Source: Tetrahymena thermophila SB210
Lineage: Eukaryota; Ciliophora; Oligohymenophorea; Hymenostomatida; Tetrahymenidae
Assembly (NCBI RefSeq): GCF_000189635.1
Contig: NW_002476354.1
Location: forward strand, 29,102-93,101
Length of the DNA stretch: 64,000 bases
Direction: 5' to 3'
In this document: in pieces, positions 1 through 12,300 of the stretch
How the letters are laid out: each line of letters opens with the position of its first letter
Position numbering within the stretch: position 1 is the first letter of the stretch
Notes under the pieces: model-generated
Told to the model about the DNA's origin: nothing
The model's database searches: none
Seen by the model: only the letters and a program-made list of their open reading frames with translations
Translations under genes and position numbers: made by a program

Positions 1-3000
1 ATTTAATCAATTAATTTAATAAAAAGATTAATGCATAGAACTCCTACTATTCCTTTATTTCTACCTTAATCTTTATGGAAATTTATATGGGATATTTTTA
101 ATATGATAATTGTAATTATCTTCTTCTTCTATCTTCCTCTTTATTTTATTTATGGCATTCTTTTCAAAGAAGTTTTTTATTTTGAAGGTCTTGATATTTT
201 GCTTGTTATTATAGCAACTCTTGATATTTTCATCAATTTAAATACAGTCCAGTACAGAAAGGGTAATCTTCTCCACTCAAGAACTCTTATCTTGCTTGAA
301 TATATTTCTAAAAATGGTATTCTTAACATCTCTTTTGTTGCAATTTTGTGGATTGTTTTAGCTTCACAAAGAAGCTAGCTTTAATTAATTTAAAATTATA
401 GATTCAGTATTATTTTTTTTGTGGTTGCGCTACTAAAAGTTTTCAAATAGAATTCATTCAAAAATAGAATTTATGACAGGTTTTATTTGAGAAAGATAAA
501 TCGAGGAATCATCAGCTTGATGCAAATTTTCTTCAATTTGTTCATAGTTTCTCATGTGTTTGCTTGTATTTGGCTTGTAGTTGGTAAAATAAATTAGACA
601 TAAAATTCTATTATATGTGGCTAATAAGACACTTACAATAATATCAATAATTGTTCTTATACTTGGCTTGATAAATTAAAAGGAATACAAAATCTAACTT
701 TCTATGAATAGTATTTGAGAGCTTATTATTTCACTACTGTAACCATGATTACTGTGGGCTACGGTGACATAACACCTGTTAATAGTATAGAATATTTACT
801 TTCTATTTTAACCATGCTTATAGCTTGTGGTATGTTTGGATACAGCTTGAATTCTATTGGACAAATATTATCAGAAATGGACATTAACAATAAAGAATAT
901 GATGAGCATTTTAATGCGATATATGGATTCATGCATAAAAAAAATATTTCTACTGATTTACAGGTGTAAGTAAGAGAATATTTGCAATATTTTTTTATCC
1001 AGTCAAATTAAGAAGATATTCAAAAATAGCAAAAAGTAATCTAATTATTGCCAGAGACCCTACAAAATTAGATTATGCTTGAGGCTAATAAGATAATTTT
1101 CGAAAACTCAACGCTTTTTAGGTAACTAAATTTTTTTCAATTTATTGATTGATTTTCTTTTGAATTGATGGTTATTTTTCAATTTAGTGGAAACAAAATT
1201 TTTAAGAAATTTAATTTGTTTTTGTGTAATCAATTTTTAAAAAAATAGGAATAATTTCAGTGAATAAATTATCTAAAAGACTATAAAGTTGATTGAGTAA
1301 AAAGAATTCAGACCTGGTTAAAGGATTATTTCCTAAAACGAAGAAAATGACAATTGCATATATTTCATAGAAAAAGGAAGCGTAGAGATTTATAACAGTA
1401 ATAATAACGAACAACTAAAGCTGCTTCATAAAGGAGATCAGTTTGGAGAAATTTAATTCTTTACTGGTTAAGTAAGTCAAGTATCAGTAAGAAGCGTTGA
1501 ATTCACTAAATTGCTAGTAATCAAAAGAAGCTGTTTCTTTGAATTAATTTAAAGTTCACCCTTAGACTTAGAAAGATATTGCATGATAAAAGACTCAATT
1601 CTTTACAGTAACAAATTAGAAATGGCTGATGTATTTTGTTACTGTTGTAAATCCAGCAATCATTTCGTCACCTAATGTAATTTCATTCATCTCCAGCTTG
1701 ACAAATACAAAGTAAAACGAAAAAAAGCTCATACTTTTTAATATTTATTTTTCAAGCTTTAACTTCCCATAAAATTTTAAACAAAAAATTGCTTCAAATT
1801 AAAATGTAAAATTTGTAAGTAAAATTGTATTTTAAGATAACTCAATTAAAAAATATTTTTTTTAAAGCAAAATTTTTTTCAAGTTAATATGTTAAATTTT
1901 TAAGTAAAATTTTATTCAAATTTAACTAAATAAAACAATTATTATTTTTCAGATAAATAAATATTTTTAATGATAATTTTAGACAATTAAAGTTGAGTTA
2001 TATACTAAAAACCCTATTCAAAGATTAATTATTTCTAATAAATTGTTACTAATTAACATAGGAAAATTAAATAGATTTTAATGGTATAAGAGTAAATACA
2101 AATAAAATAAAATAATTTTTAAAAGTTGTCTTAACTTTTATTAAAATTTTTTATAAAGAAAATATTAATTAATCTCTTATTATTTCCATTATATTTTTAA
2201 TAGATTGATTATTAATTATTTAATCATTAATTTATTATTTATCAACGTTAGATCATAAAAGATTATGTGAAGAATGATTTTTAAGTAAGAGACAAAGATA
2301 TTTAAAGAAGAAAGTTCTCTTACCAAACTCTGCAAATATAAGATTAAATTGAAGATAGAGCTAGATAATTTGTAGATGATAATATTGAAGATTTATATAC
2401 GAAAGGATGGTTCAATGAGCTCATTTAGTTAGAGTTTTAAGATTAGATCGTTTAATTCAAGGGTAATTATGGAAATGCAAGCCATCCTAGCTTGAAAACT
2501 GTAAACTAATAATAAAACCAATAATATTTTTAGAAAATGAAGACAAGCTAAGGTATTTAAAATCAACTCGCCAACATCAAAATTTAATATTAGAAAGTGA
2601 AGAATATAATTGCTAATATTTAAGATAGCTAAAGTGTGAATATGTATTCAGAGTTATATCCGTTTGATAAGTCTAGTGTGCAAATATAATAGAAATCTAA
2701 TAATAACTTTTAACATACATTTTCAGCATATGACGATTTCTCGCAGAGCCCTCATGCCTTTAATTTAAACAAAAAAGTATAATTCTCTATAAATTCGCTG
2801 TAAGAAAATAATGAAGATAATTAAGCAGATAACAAGTCTATTCAAGTTTAGTCTTCTTAATTTATCAATAATAATATTACTCCGATTAGCTTTCATCACT
2901 ATTAAACTGCTGGAGATTGCTCAAATTTCAATACTCCAACTAATAGACAGCGCCACCAATCCAATATCTCTGATACATCTCCTAAATCTGCTAATAATAA

Positions 3001-3802
3001 TATTTATGTGAACCTGAATAGTGCAAATTATTACCACCAAAATAATGGTTAAAATAATATTAACAACTAAACTATACATGGAATTTAGTACCATAATCCT
3101 TAAGCAAATAATCCTTATATTAACGATATAATTTAACAATATGTATATTATGAGTCTTCTAATTAGTTGAGCAATTAAGACACTTACTCTTAAGTTGGTT
3201 ACTAAAATGTACAAGATGATAACTAATTCTACAACAGGTAAATAAATCAATAAAAAATAGCTAACCAAAATGAACAGCAGCAAAAGTAAAAAGAATATGC
3301 TAATTTGAGAGAAAATATAAAAAGAAATACCTTGATAACATAAGCTCTTCATAAAAAGAAATCTTTGAATCCTCTATTAATGAGCAAGTAATTAAGTAGT
3401 ATAAACTAAAGATAGGTAAATGAAACGCTTATTAAGCAGTTAAAAGAACTGGTTTAAATGCCTCATGACCTGACTATGTAACAAGGTTATTTTTAATTCG
3501 AAACGCTAAAAAATTACTAAGTTTATTTACCTTAAAATAACTATGACAGAGTTATTCTCTCTTATTCAGTCCTTTTGAGAAAAAATCAGGCATTTTAATA
3601 AATTTACAAAACAAAAAAAAGTTTCTAAAACAAAAATGATAATGAAAAACTCATTAAAATTCAAAAAACTTAAGTATAAAATAATAATGAAAGTTCTAAA
3701 AAATCCATCCAATATTTAAAAAATTTACTTATACAAAACTAATTAGAGAGTTAGTAGGAAGAATCAAAGGAAGAAAACCACAAAAATAATTCAAAAAACT
3801 GA
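1..3802 (+). CDS. Cyclic-nucleotide-binding voltage-gated-type K+ channel (5' end outside window)
   Basis: Plasma or ciliary membrane K+ channel subunit of the CNG/HCN/KCNH type. Exons 1-1121, 1249-1711 and 2252-3802; stop TGA at 3800. The frame is open from base 1, so the N-terminus lies upstream. In order: S1-S5-like hydrophobic segments (about 90-590), a pore with filter TVGYGD at 751-768, S6 (about 790-870), a C-linker ending NFSEQIIQKTIKLI, a cyclic-nucleotide-binding fold with PGQ, YFIEKGSVEIY and GDQFGEI (about 1310-1560), a zinc-knuckle-like Cys/His motif CYCCKSSNHFVTQCNFIH (about 1636-1689), and a long Gln/Asn-rich tail. Intron 1122-1248 (127 nt) was chosen because it alone joins the pore frame to the linker frame. 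Intron 1712-2251 (540 nt) is less certain but keeps phase 0 and yields a basic segment. TVGYGD predicts K+ selectivity. Confidence 0.9.
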
Positions 3803-5165
3803 TTGATTGATTCATTATTGTTTTTTTCTAAAGAAAATTCAATATTAAATTATATATTAAATTTTTTATTTATTTAATTTCTTTTCATAATTTATAGTGT
3901 AAAACATTTCTAAAAAAATCCTTAGTAATTTTAAGCAAACTTATTTTATGTTGCTACTGATGTATAAGCACTCCAAAATATTTTTTTTTTAATTGGGCTT
4001 TTACTAAATTATATTTAGCTATCAAAAATTTATTAAAAATTAGAATTATAAATTTAGTAAAAATTAATTAATTTAATATATATATTTATTGCACATTTAA
4101 AAACTCCCTTGAAATATAAAATAAATGTCGATGTATTTTTTGAAACATGGTAGAAAATATTTCATAATTTCTAAATTATTAATTACATTAATTTGTAAAA
4201 GAAATTTATTTATTTTAACTCGCTTTTCCTTATTAAATTCTCATAATTTTGATTTCTTTTAAAAATGTGGGTAAAAATTTTTTAATTTTGATAAAATTTT
4301 ATAAATATCTTCGCTTAATGACTTATTCACCATTTCCTAAGCTTACTTTTGGTAAAGTGAGAAAAATTCAAAATTTAGGTAAATGTGAATCGTTGTGTCT
4401 GAGCATAAATTTAATTATTCAATGAAAAAAAATGGGGAATTATTGAGCAAATATGAAAAATGTTAATTTCAGTAAAAAAATAGTTTTTTTCATTACTGAA
4501 CTTAAACTTATAATATTTTTAAATATAATTTAAGTTAGTTGAATAAATTTTATTTTAAAAATAAAATTTCTTATAAAGATAAAAAGATATATGATAAATA
4601 GAATATCAAATTTAAAAATAATTATGTAATGGGCTTTATAAGACAATGTATGTTTGTATAAATACATAAAATAAATAATTAATGCACAAAATAGAAAAAT
4701 AAACTAAAATCAATAACAATCAAAAAATTTAAGATTATTGGTTAAGTTTTATTTATTTATTTGTTTATTTAATTTATTTTGATCAAGCTAGCTTTTTGCC
4801 CTAGTAGGAAAAAACCAAATTAATACAATTTTACTGCTTATTCATTGCTAAAAAAGAAGGTTTTGCTGTTTATTTATAAATGAATGAATTTTCTGTTTTA
4901 TATTTTAAAAAAAAATATTATATGATTTTTTATATGGTTTTAAGAAGTAAGTATGACTTTTTTTAGAAAAAAAACTATTTAAACTAAAAATAAGTTAGTA
5001 TTTTCTGCGTTAATGTTTATAATTTGAATATCCATGATTTAATTCATAACCATGATTATGGATTCTCTCAAAAATTTTGAGACGTCTAATCCAAAAATGT
5101 ACCTAATTCTAACCTCTTTTGAGGTCTTCAATATACATTGTTATAATAATAATAGGTAAATAAAT

Positions 5166-5203
<38 letters not shown>

Positions 5204-5463
5204 TTTTGCTTACTTTATAAAGCTAAAAGCTAGGTGTAATATTTATATTTTTTATATTATTATCTAAAATGAAGTTTATATTTACTTATTTAATTAATTT
5301 GAATTTTATTTTTTTAAAAAAGAAACTTATACTAAAATTAAAATAAATATAAAATAAGAATACATAAAGATGCATGTATTAAAATACTTTAAATAAGAAT
5401 AAAATGTTGAAATATAGTATAAAAATAAGTAGGTCTGTTTACTTATTTATTTTAAATAAATTA
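3803..5463. other. Intergenic, AT-rich
   Basis: Lies between the convergent ends of the K+ channel and the first LRR gene. No open frame resembling a gene was found. It contains a GATA microsatellite and many homopolymer A/T runs. Confidence 0.6.
5166..5203. repeat. GATA tetranucleotide microsatellite
   Basis: About nine and a half uninterrupted GATA units in the intergenic region. Confidence 0.95.
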
Positions 5464-8400
5464 TCAATTATGATATCTTAAAGTTTTTAATACTAATTTT
5501 TTTATCTTTGCTAAAGTTATCTTCATTAAATAACAGGTTTGATATTCAATATTATTAAATCTATTTTTAATGAATTAATTTGTAATTTATTAGATTATTT
5601 AAATCACAAAAATTATCAAATATTAATTTATAAAAAATATTTATAATTTTGACTCAAATCAAACAAATTAATTGAATAAACTTTTACGTTATACTGACTG
5701 TTTAAAGATTAATGCATTTTTTTAAAGCAGAGTTAATAAATAACAATCCTTCAGAGTTAAATTCATTCTAACTACAATTTATTTAATTTAGAAAATAATA
5801 TTAACAAATAAAAATTAAATTAAATAGTATTTAATTTCAAGATTAATTTTATCAAACTAAAATTTATAAAAAAAGTAGGTTTGTTTGTTTTAAAAAATAA
5901 ATTACTAGAGGTGAAGTTATAAATTTTTTAAGTTTGTACAGTCATTCATAGCAATACCAATACTTTTTACTGCCTCATTTTCAAGTTAATTAGATCTAAA
6001 ATAAGATAAAAAAATTTTGAAGAAGAAATATCAATATACTAAATTTTCAAAACAATCGTAAGATACTGTTTAATTGAAAAAAAAAATAATCTAAATAATT
6101 TAAATTAAAATAATTGTAAAATATGAGTTTAGTAGATATAAAAATAAATTATACACTAAAATAATTGAAAGACTTTGAAGGCCAGTGTTAGTAAAAATTT
6201 AACTTAAACCTATTCCAGCTTTTTGACCAAGTTTATTTGAACTTTTTATTAAAAGTATAATAGTTATTTAGTTAGTTAGTTATTTAGATTATTTTTTTTA
6301 AATAAATGAAAATATTTGAGAGTAGTTAAATAAATGTATTGAAGTAATATTTGCTTAATAGTAATATAAATTATTTATTTTTTAATTAATTTATATATTA
6401 ATAAAAATAATAATTAATTTTAGTTTTTAGTTTATAAATGAATCAAATTTTTTATCATAAAATATTTACTAAAGTAGAAGCTTTAAATTTGAGATATTAG
6501 AGCAATTTGCTAACGAGATACCTAAGTTCTATGCTCCAAAATCTCCAATTTAATTATAACTTTATTGATAAATTATCATTAAAAAATATTTAAAAATTAT
6601 CAAAACTAATAAATAAATCATAAGTATTTTATTAAATTTTTTATCAAACATACTTTATTTATTTATTAAGGACAAATAATGCATTAAAAAAAATAAACAT
6701 TCTCACCTTAGATTTATTTTTAAAGTCTTTAATGACTTAAATTTAATTAAAGCTGAAGCTAAGCCAGTTGCTCCATTATCTTAAATATAGTTTTACCTTT
6801 TATAGATTGTTGAGGAAATTAACAAAATTAAAATCGCTAAAAAATTAAAATTATTTAATTAAAGTTAAAAAATATTTAAAAATATAATTAATCAATGAAC
6901 CAATCTACTAACAAACTTGTTTTCTGACTTTTAGTAAGGAATGATCTCTAAAAGTTTTATGTATTTATTTATTTAATTTTATTATTTAAAAGGGTGATGT
7001 TTCGGAGGATGGGGGTGGTTAATTGATAAAAAAATATTTAACATAAAATATTTATAATCAATTATCTAAATATTGTTAGTATTCATTAAATTTTATTTTA
7101 TTTTTTATCCTCCTTGAAAAATAGTTTTACAAAAGAATCAATATTAATTTTTTTAACTGAGAACTGAGACGAAAGGAAGTGATAGTTACGCTTTAAGCTA
7201 AAGCTTTTGCTAGTTATGAAATCCCTAAGTCAAATATTTTATTGTAGCTTTATAATATGATAAATTAAATACTTTTAATATTGAAAAATTTAATTATACT
7301 CTAGCAGAAGAGCTAATTTTTGTAGCTTTTTGCATTAAGAGAGTGATTAACATAATCCAGAAACTCCTTTGTTTTTAATTTTATTTGACCTAGAATGATT
7401 TTTGTAAATAATTTATATGTTGAAAATGAAACATTTTAAAAAAGAAGAAAATTATTTTTTTCTGATTAAACAAAAATGAAAAATATTGAATTTATTTATT
7501 TTAATGAAGAATTAATTTTATTTAATTTAGAATAATTTACTCAAGTTAAAGCTTTAAAATTTTAAGATTGTCACACTTTGCTAAAGCAGAACCTAAGCTC
7601 AATACTCCTTCATTTTTGATTTTATTGTTATACCTTACAAAATTAAGATTATAATATCCAATTAAATTCAAATAAGTCATGGTTATAATAAGAAATTAAT
7701 TATTTTTATTCAATATAAAAAATTTATAAAAATTAATATTTTACCCTAGATCAAGGTATAATTCTTCTATATTTTTAAAGTTTTCTAAAGCTTAGCTTAA
7801 GCCAATTGTGCCTTATATACCGATACTGTTTAACCTAGACAATATAAATGAATAAATAAATAAATTATATATTGTTTTTTTAGGTTTGGAACAAAATTCT
7901 TTGCAAAAATCTGATAATTAATTGGCTTTTACTTTAAGTTAAGTTTTAAGATTTTGATGCTTGAACAATTTGCTAAACTAAAACCTATGTAAGAACCTCC
8001 CAATTCGCCAATTTTATTTGATCTTATAATTAGTAAAAAATATTCTAAGCTTTCAATAATGAAATATAAATATCTAAATAAATATCTAAATAAATATATA
8101 AATAAATAAATCTGAGTTACAAATTATTTTATTAATAACTAAATAATAAGCTTAAATTGAAAAGTTTATTTTATAAAATAAAATTTTAACAAGTTAAAAT
8201 AAAAGAATATTATGCAAAGAAAGAGAGATAATTATTTTACAAATATCTTTGGTTAAAACTAAAAATAAATTTATTTACCTTAAATTTAGATGTAAGGATG
8301 ATAGATTTTTACACTTAACCAAAGCTGAGCATAGATTTATAGCACCCTGCTAACTGAAATTATTTTAACTTTATTTTAAAATATTAATTTTTCGTCAATA

Positions 8401-8835
8401 TTCTTTTAAATAAATTGTTTAAATTTTTTATATTTTTATTGAATTTATATAAAAAGCTTTCATTAAAAGAATGAATTTTTTCTACTTCAAATTAAGAGTT
8501 AAAGTCTTTAGTTATGAGCAATTAGCTAATGAAAGAGCTAATTTTATTGCAAATTCGTCCTCTAATTTATTATTTCTTTTATTATAAAATAATTTTTGAT
8601 TAAAACAATTTATTTATTTTGATTATCAATTGAATATGAATATAATTATTCAAATATTTAATGCAACTTTTTGAATGGAATAATTATGAATTAAATAAAT
8701 TTTGAATAAAGTAATAAATTACTAGAAATTTAAATTCAGATTAAGGTGGTTGGCTAAGTTAGAGGTTATAAACTTTAATTCATATAAAAATCTTCTAAGG
8801 TACTTCAATAAAAAAAATATTGTATTTTACTTCAT
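5464..8835 (-). CDS. LRR protein of the 90-nt-exon class, minus-strand gene (LRR-1)
   Basis: Fourteen exons on the minus strand, from the start: 8835-8723, 8575-8486, 8368-8279, 8022-7933, 7834-7745, 7633-7541, 7389-7300, 7247-7158, 6796-6707, 6559-6470, 6241-6155, 5995-5906, 5771-5688 and 5560-5464 (TGA). Spliced length 1284 nt, 427 residues. Each internal exon encodes one leucine-rich repeat of about 30 residues, for example NQIGDFGAQNLGISLANC followed by SNISNLKLLL. Nine of twelve internal exons are exactly 90 nt and the others are 84, 87 and 93 nt; all junctions are phase 2. The first exon opens with ATG in frame (37 codons plus 2 nt). Repeats are more diverged and introns mostly shorter (52-361 nt) than in LRR-2, so this looks like an older member. 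It is head-to-head with LRR-2. LRRs usually bind proteins; the partner and location are unknown. Confidence 0.85.
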
Positions 8836-9385
8836 TAATATCAGAATAATTTTATTTTTCTTAAAGCATTTTTTTCTCTAAATTTTAATAAATAAAACTT
8901 ATAAAATAACTTCTTTATTTCTTAAATTTTTTATATTTTAAGTTAAATTTACAATTTATTCATCATAATTTTTTCTCTTAAAATTTAAAATTTATTTATT
9001 ATAATTTTATAATTAATTATAAGTATCCAATCAACTAATTTAGCATTTGCTTTGAAAAAATTAAAATATTTTAACTTTATTATTTATTCTTTATGAAATA
9101 TGTATTAAGTTTAGAAAGTAAGTTTTTAAATACAAGTAGGTGCTAGTTAGTATGGTGTTTGTATCTTGATCAAATGTTTTGATTAACTAACTTTATATGA
9201 AATTTTTTATTTTTTTTAATGAAAATGGCAAAAAACCTTTTGCAAAAGTTTAATAAAATATACTCAATAACCAAGTCAAAAAAAAATTGGTTTGAAATAA
9301 TAGTAATTTATTTTTTAATATACTTGTAATTAATTAATAATATTTCCATAAATTGTTAATAAATATTTTTGATAAAAAAAAATAA
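8836..9385. promoter_or_regulatory. Putative bidirectional promoter region between divergent LRR genes
   Basis: A 550-bp AT-rich gap between two divergent start codons (8835 minus, 9386 plus). The last ~90 bp before 9386 resemble the sequence before 17663, so part of the promoter seems to have been copied with the gene start. No specific factor site is recognised. Confidence 0.45.
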
Positions 9386-12300
9386 ATGATATCATAGAAA
9401 AAATATTTTTAGGATCTATAAAATGTAATTATTTATTTTTTTATGATTATTCTTTCAATTCATTTTTATTAATAAAAAAAGTTTATAAATTCTGAGCTTT
9501 AATCTCATTAGGTTCTCCACATTGATCTGAGGTATTTAATTTATTTATAATTAATTTTCAAGTTATTTACAATATTTTTTCACACACATACTCTCATTTT
9601 TATTAAAACAGATATTTATTTATTTATTTCATTATTTTAACTTAATTTTCATTTTCTACTTTTTCTTTTATTATTAATAAATTCATTTCTTATTATTTCA
9701 TTTTTTAATATTTTCCATCTAACTAACTAATTAATAAATTATATATATATTTTTTCAATATTTAAAAAGTTTCAAATAAATTGATGATGAAAGCGCATCA
9801 GGCTTAGGTTCTACTTTAGCAAATTGCAGTAATCTCTCAAATTTGACACTTAATCTATAGTAAAAATAGTTTATTTATTTTGGAGTGTGATACTTTTTAA
9901 TATAAAAATGAATTTAAAATATATATATATAGCTTTCAAAATCTTTTTAATTTAGGATAGGCTATACTAATGAATGAATTGTAAATTTGTTAATTTTTAA
10001 TTTACTTTTGAATGAAAGTAAATCAAAAATACTTAGATAATTCGAGAAATTATTTCATATATTTCATTTTTTTCATCTAACTAACAAATTAATTATATTT
10101 TTTTCTTCAATATTTACAAAGTAGGAATTAAATTGGTGCAACTGGTGCATCAAGCTTAGTATCTGCTTTATCGAAGTGCACTTATCTCTCAAATTTGATA
10201 CTTGGACTTAGGTAAAAACAATTTATTTGTGAAAGATCATTGTATTATTTAAAATAAAGATGAATTTAAAATATATATTTTGTATGTATATATGTATACT
10301 TTTTTTTTTGTTTGTTTGTTTGTTTGTTTGTTAATTAAACTAATTAATTTTTTTATTTAGAGTTTTAAATTTGTAATTAATTAATTAATTTCTTATTATT
10401 TCTTATTTTTCTTCCATTTTTTTTCTAACTAATTAATTATATATTTAAAAAGTAACAATTAAATTGGTGGTGAAGGTATGTAAGGTTTATGTCATGCTTT
10501 AGCAAGCTGCACTAATCTCTCAAATCTGACACTTTTTCTTGAGTATCAATATTTTATTTGTTTTTGATTTTGATATTTTTTAATAATAAAAATGAATTTA
10601 AAGCTTTTATTTAATATTTTAGCTTTTTATTTGATTTATTTTTCTTTCTTTTCTGCATGTATTTGTTTGTTTGTTAATTTAACTTATTAATTTATTCATT
10701 TTAGAATTTTAATTTTATTATTAATTATTTCATATTTTTCTTCAATTTTTATTCTAAATAATTAATTATATTTTTTTCTTAAATATTTAAAAAGTGACAA
10801 TTAAATTAGTGATGAATGTGTAATAGGCTTAGGTAATGCTTTAGTAAACTGCACTCNNNNNNNNNNNNNNNNNNNNNNNNNNNNNNNNNNNNNNNNNNNN
10901 NNNNNNNNNNNNNNNNNNNNNNNNNNNNNNNNNNNNNNNNNNNNNNNNNNNNNNNNTTCCTCTTATATTGAATTTAAAACTTTTAATTAATATTTATTTG
11001 ATTTATTTTTCTTTCTTTTTTTTTTTGCTTTTGTTTTTTGTTTGTTTGTTAATTTAACTAATTAATTTTTCATTTTCAATATTTAAAAAGTACGAATAAA
11101 ATTAGTGATTAAGGTATTTTAGGCTTAGGTTCTTCTTTAGCAAAGTGTTCTAATCTTTCAAATTTAGAAATTTATATTGAGTAAAATTTATTTGTTTTCG
11201 ATTGTGATATTTTTTAATATAAAAATGAGTTTAGAACGATATTACTAACTCATTTAATTTATTTATTATATTTATTAACTTTTTATTTGGTCTATTTTTT
11301 TTTTCCTATTTATTTTGCTTGTGTGTGTTTTTTATTTATTTGCTAATTTAGCTAATTTTTTCATTTTCAACTTTTGCATTTATTATTAATTAAATTTGTT
11401 ATTTTTTCATTTTTTTTATTCATTTTTTCCTTCTAACTAACTAACTAACTAACTAACTAATTATTGTTAAAAATTTAAAAAGCAGAAATAAAGTTGGTGC
11501 AATTGGTGTGTCAGGCTTAGGTTCTAGTTTGGCAAAGTGCACTAAACTATCAAATTTGACACTTAATCTTTCGTAAAAACAGTTTGTTTGTTTTGGATAG
11601 TGATATTTTTTAATATGAAATAAATTTAAAACAATTTAAAAAACTATCTTAATTAATTAATTTATTTATTTATTATCTTTTTAGTTAACTTATTTTTCTT
11701 TTTTTTATTCTGCTTGTGTTTTTTTGTTTGTTTCTTTGTAATTTAACTAATTTTCCCATTTTCAATAACTAAATAATTAATAATATTTTTTTCTTTAAAA
11801 TTTAAAAAGGGAAAATTAAATTGGCGATTAAGGTGCATCAGGTTTAGGTTCTGCTTTATCAAAGTGCAATAATCTCTCAAGTTTGTAATTATATCTTGGG
11901 TAAAGCAATTTATTTGTTTAGTATTGTGATATTTATATATAAAAAATCAAACTAACTCTTTAAATTTATTCTGTTTATGTTTTTTTTCTTTTTTTACCAA
12001 TTAAACTAATTTTTTTTTCTCAAGTTTTGCTTTTATTGTTAATTAATTAATTTCTTATAATATTATATTTTTCTTCATTTTTTGTTTCTAGCAAATTAAT
12101 TATGTTATTTTCTTCAATAAAAAAAAGGTAAAATTAAATTGGTGATAAAGGTTCATCAGGCTTAGCTTCTGCTTTAGCAAAATGTGCTACTATTTCAAAA
12201 TTGACACTGAGTCTTAGGTAAAAACATTTTCTTTGTTTTAGATTGTCATATTTTTTAATATAAAAATATATTTAAAACAATAAAAATTTTTTAATCTATT

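Noticed and set aside
1122-1187. Shorter 66-nt intron in the K+ channel ending at 1187
   Set aside because: It gives frames that hit TGA before the cyclic-nucleotide-binding domain. Extending the intron to 1248 restores the frame and the conserved linker motif.
2811-3352. Standard-code open frames inside 2811-3352 on both strands
   Set aside because: They are shadows of the Gln/Asn-rich tail of the K+ channel, which is open in the ciliate code across the whole interval.
5166-5203. Tandem repeats considered as a CRISPR-like array
   Set aside because: Simple GATA microsatellite without spacers. The LRR modules are repeated but the interspersed parts are homologous introns, not spacers; this is a eukaryotic genome.
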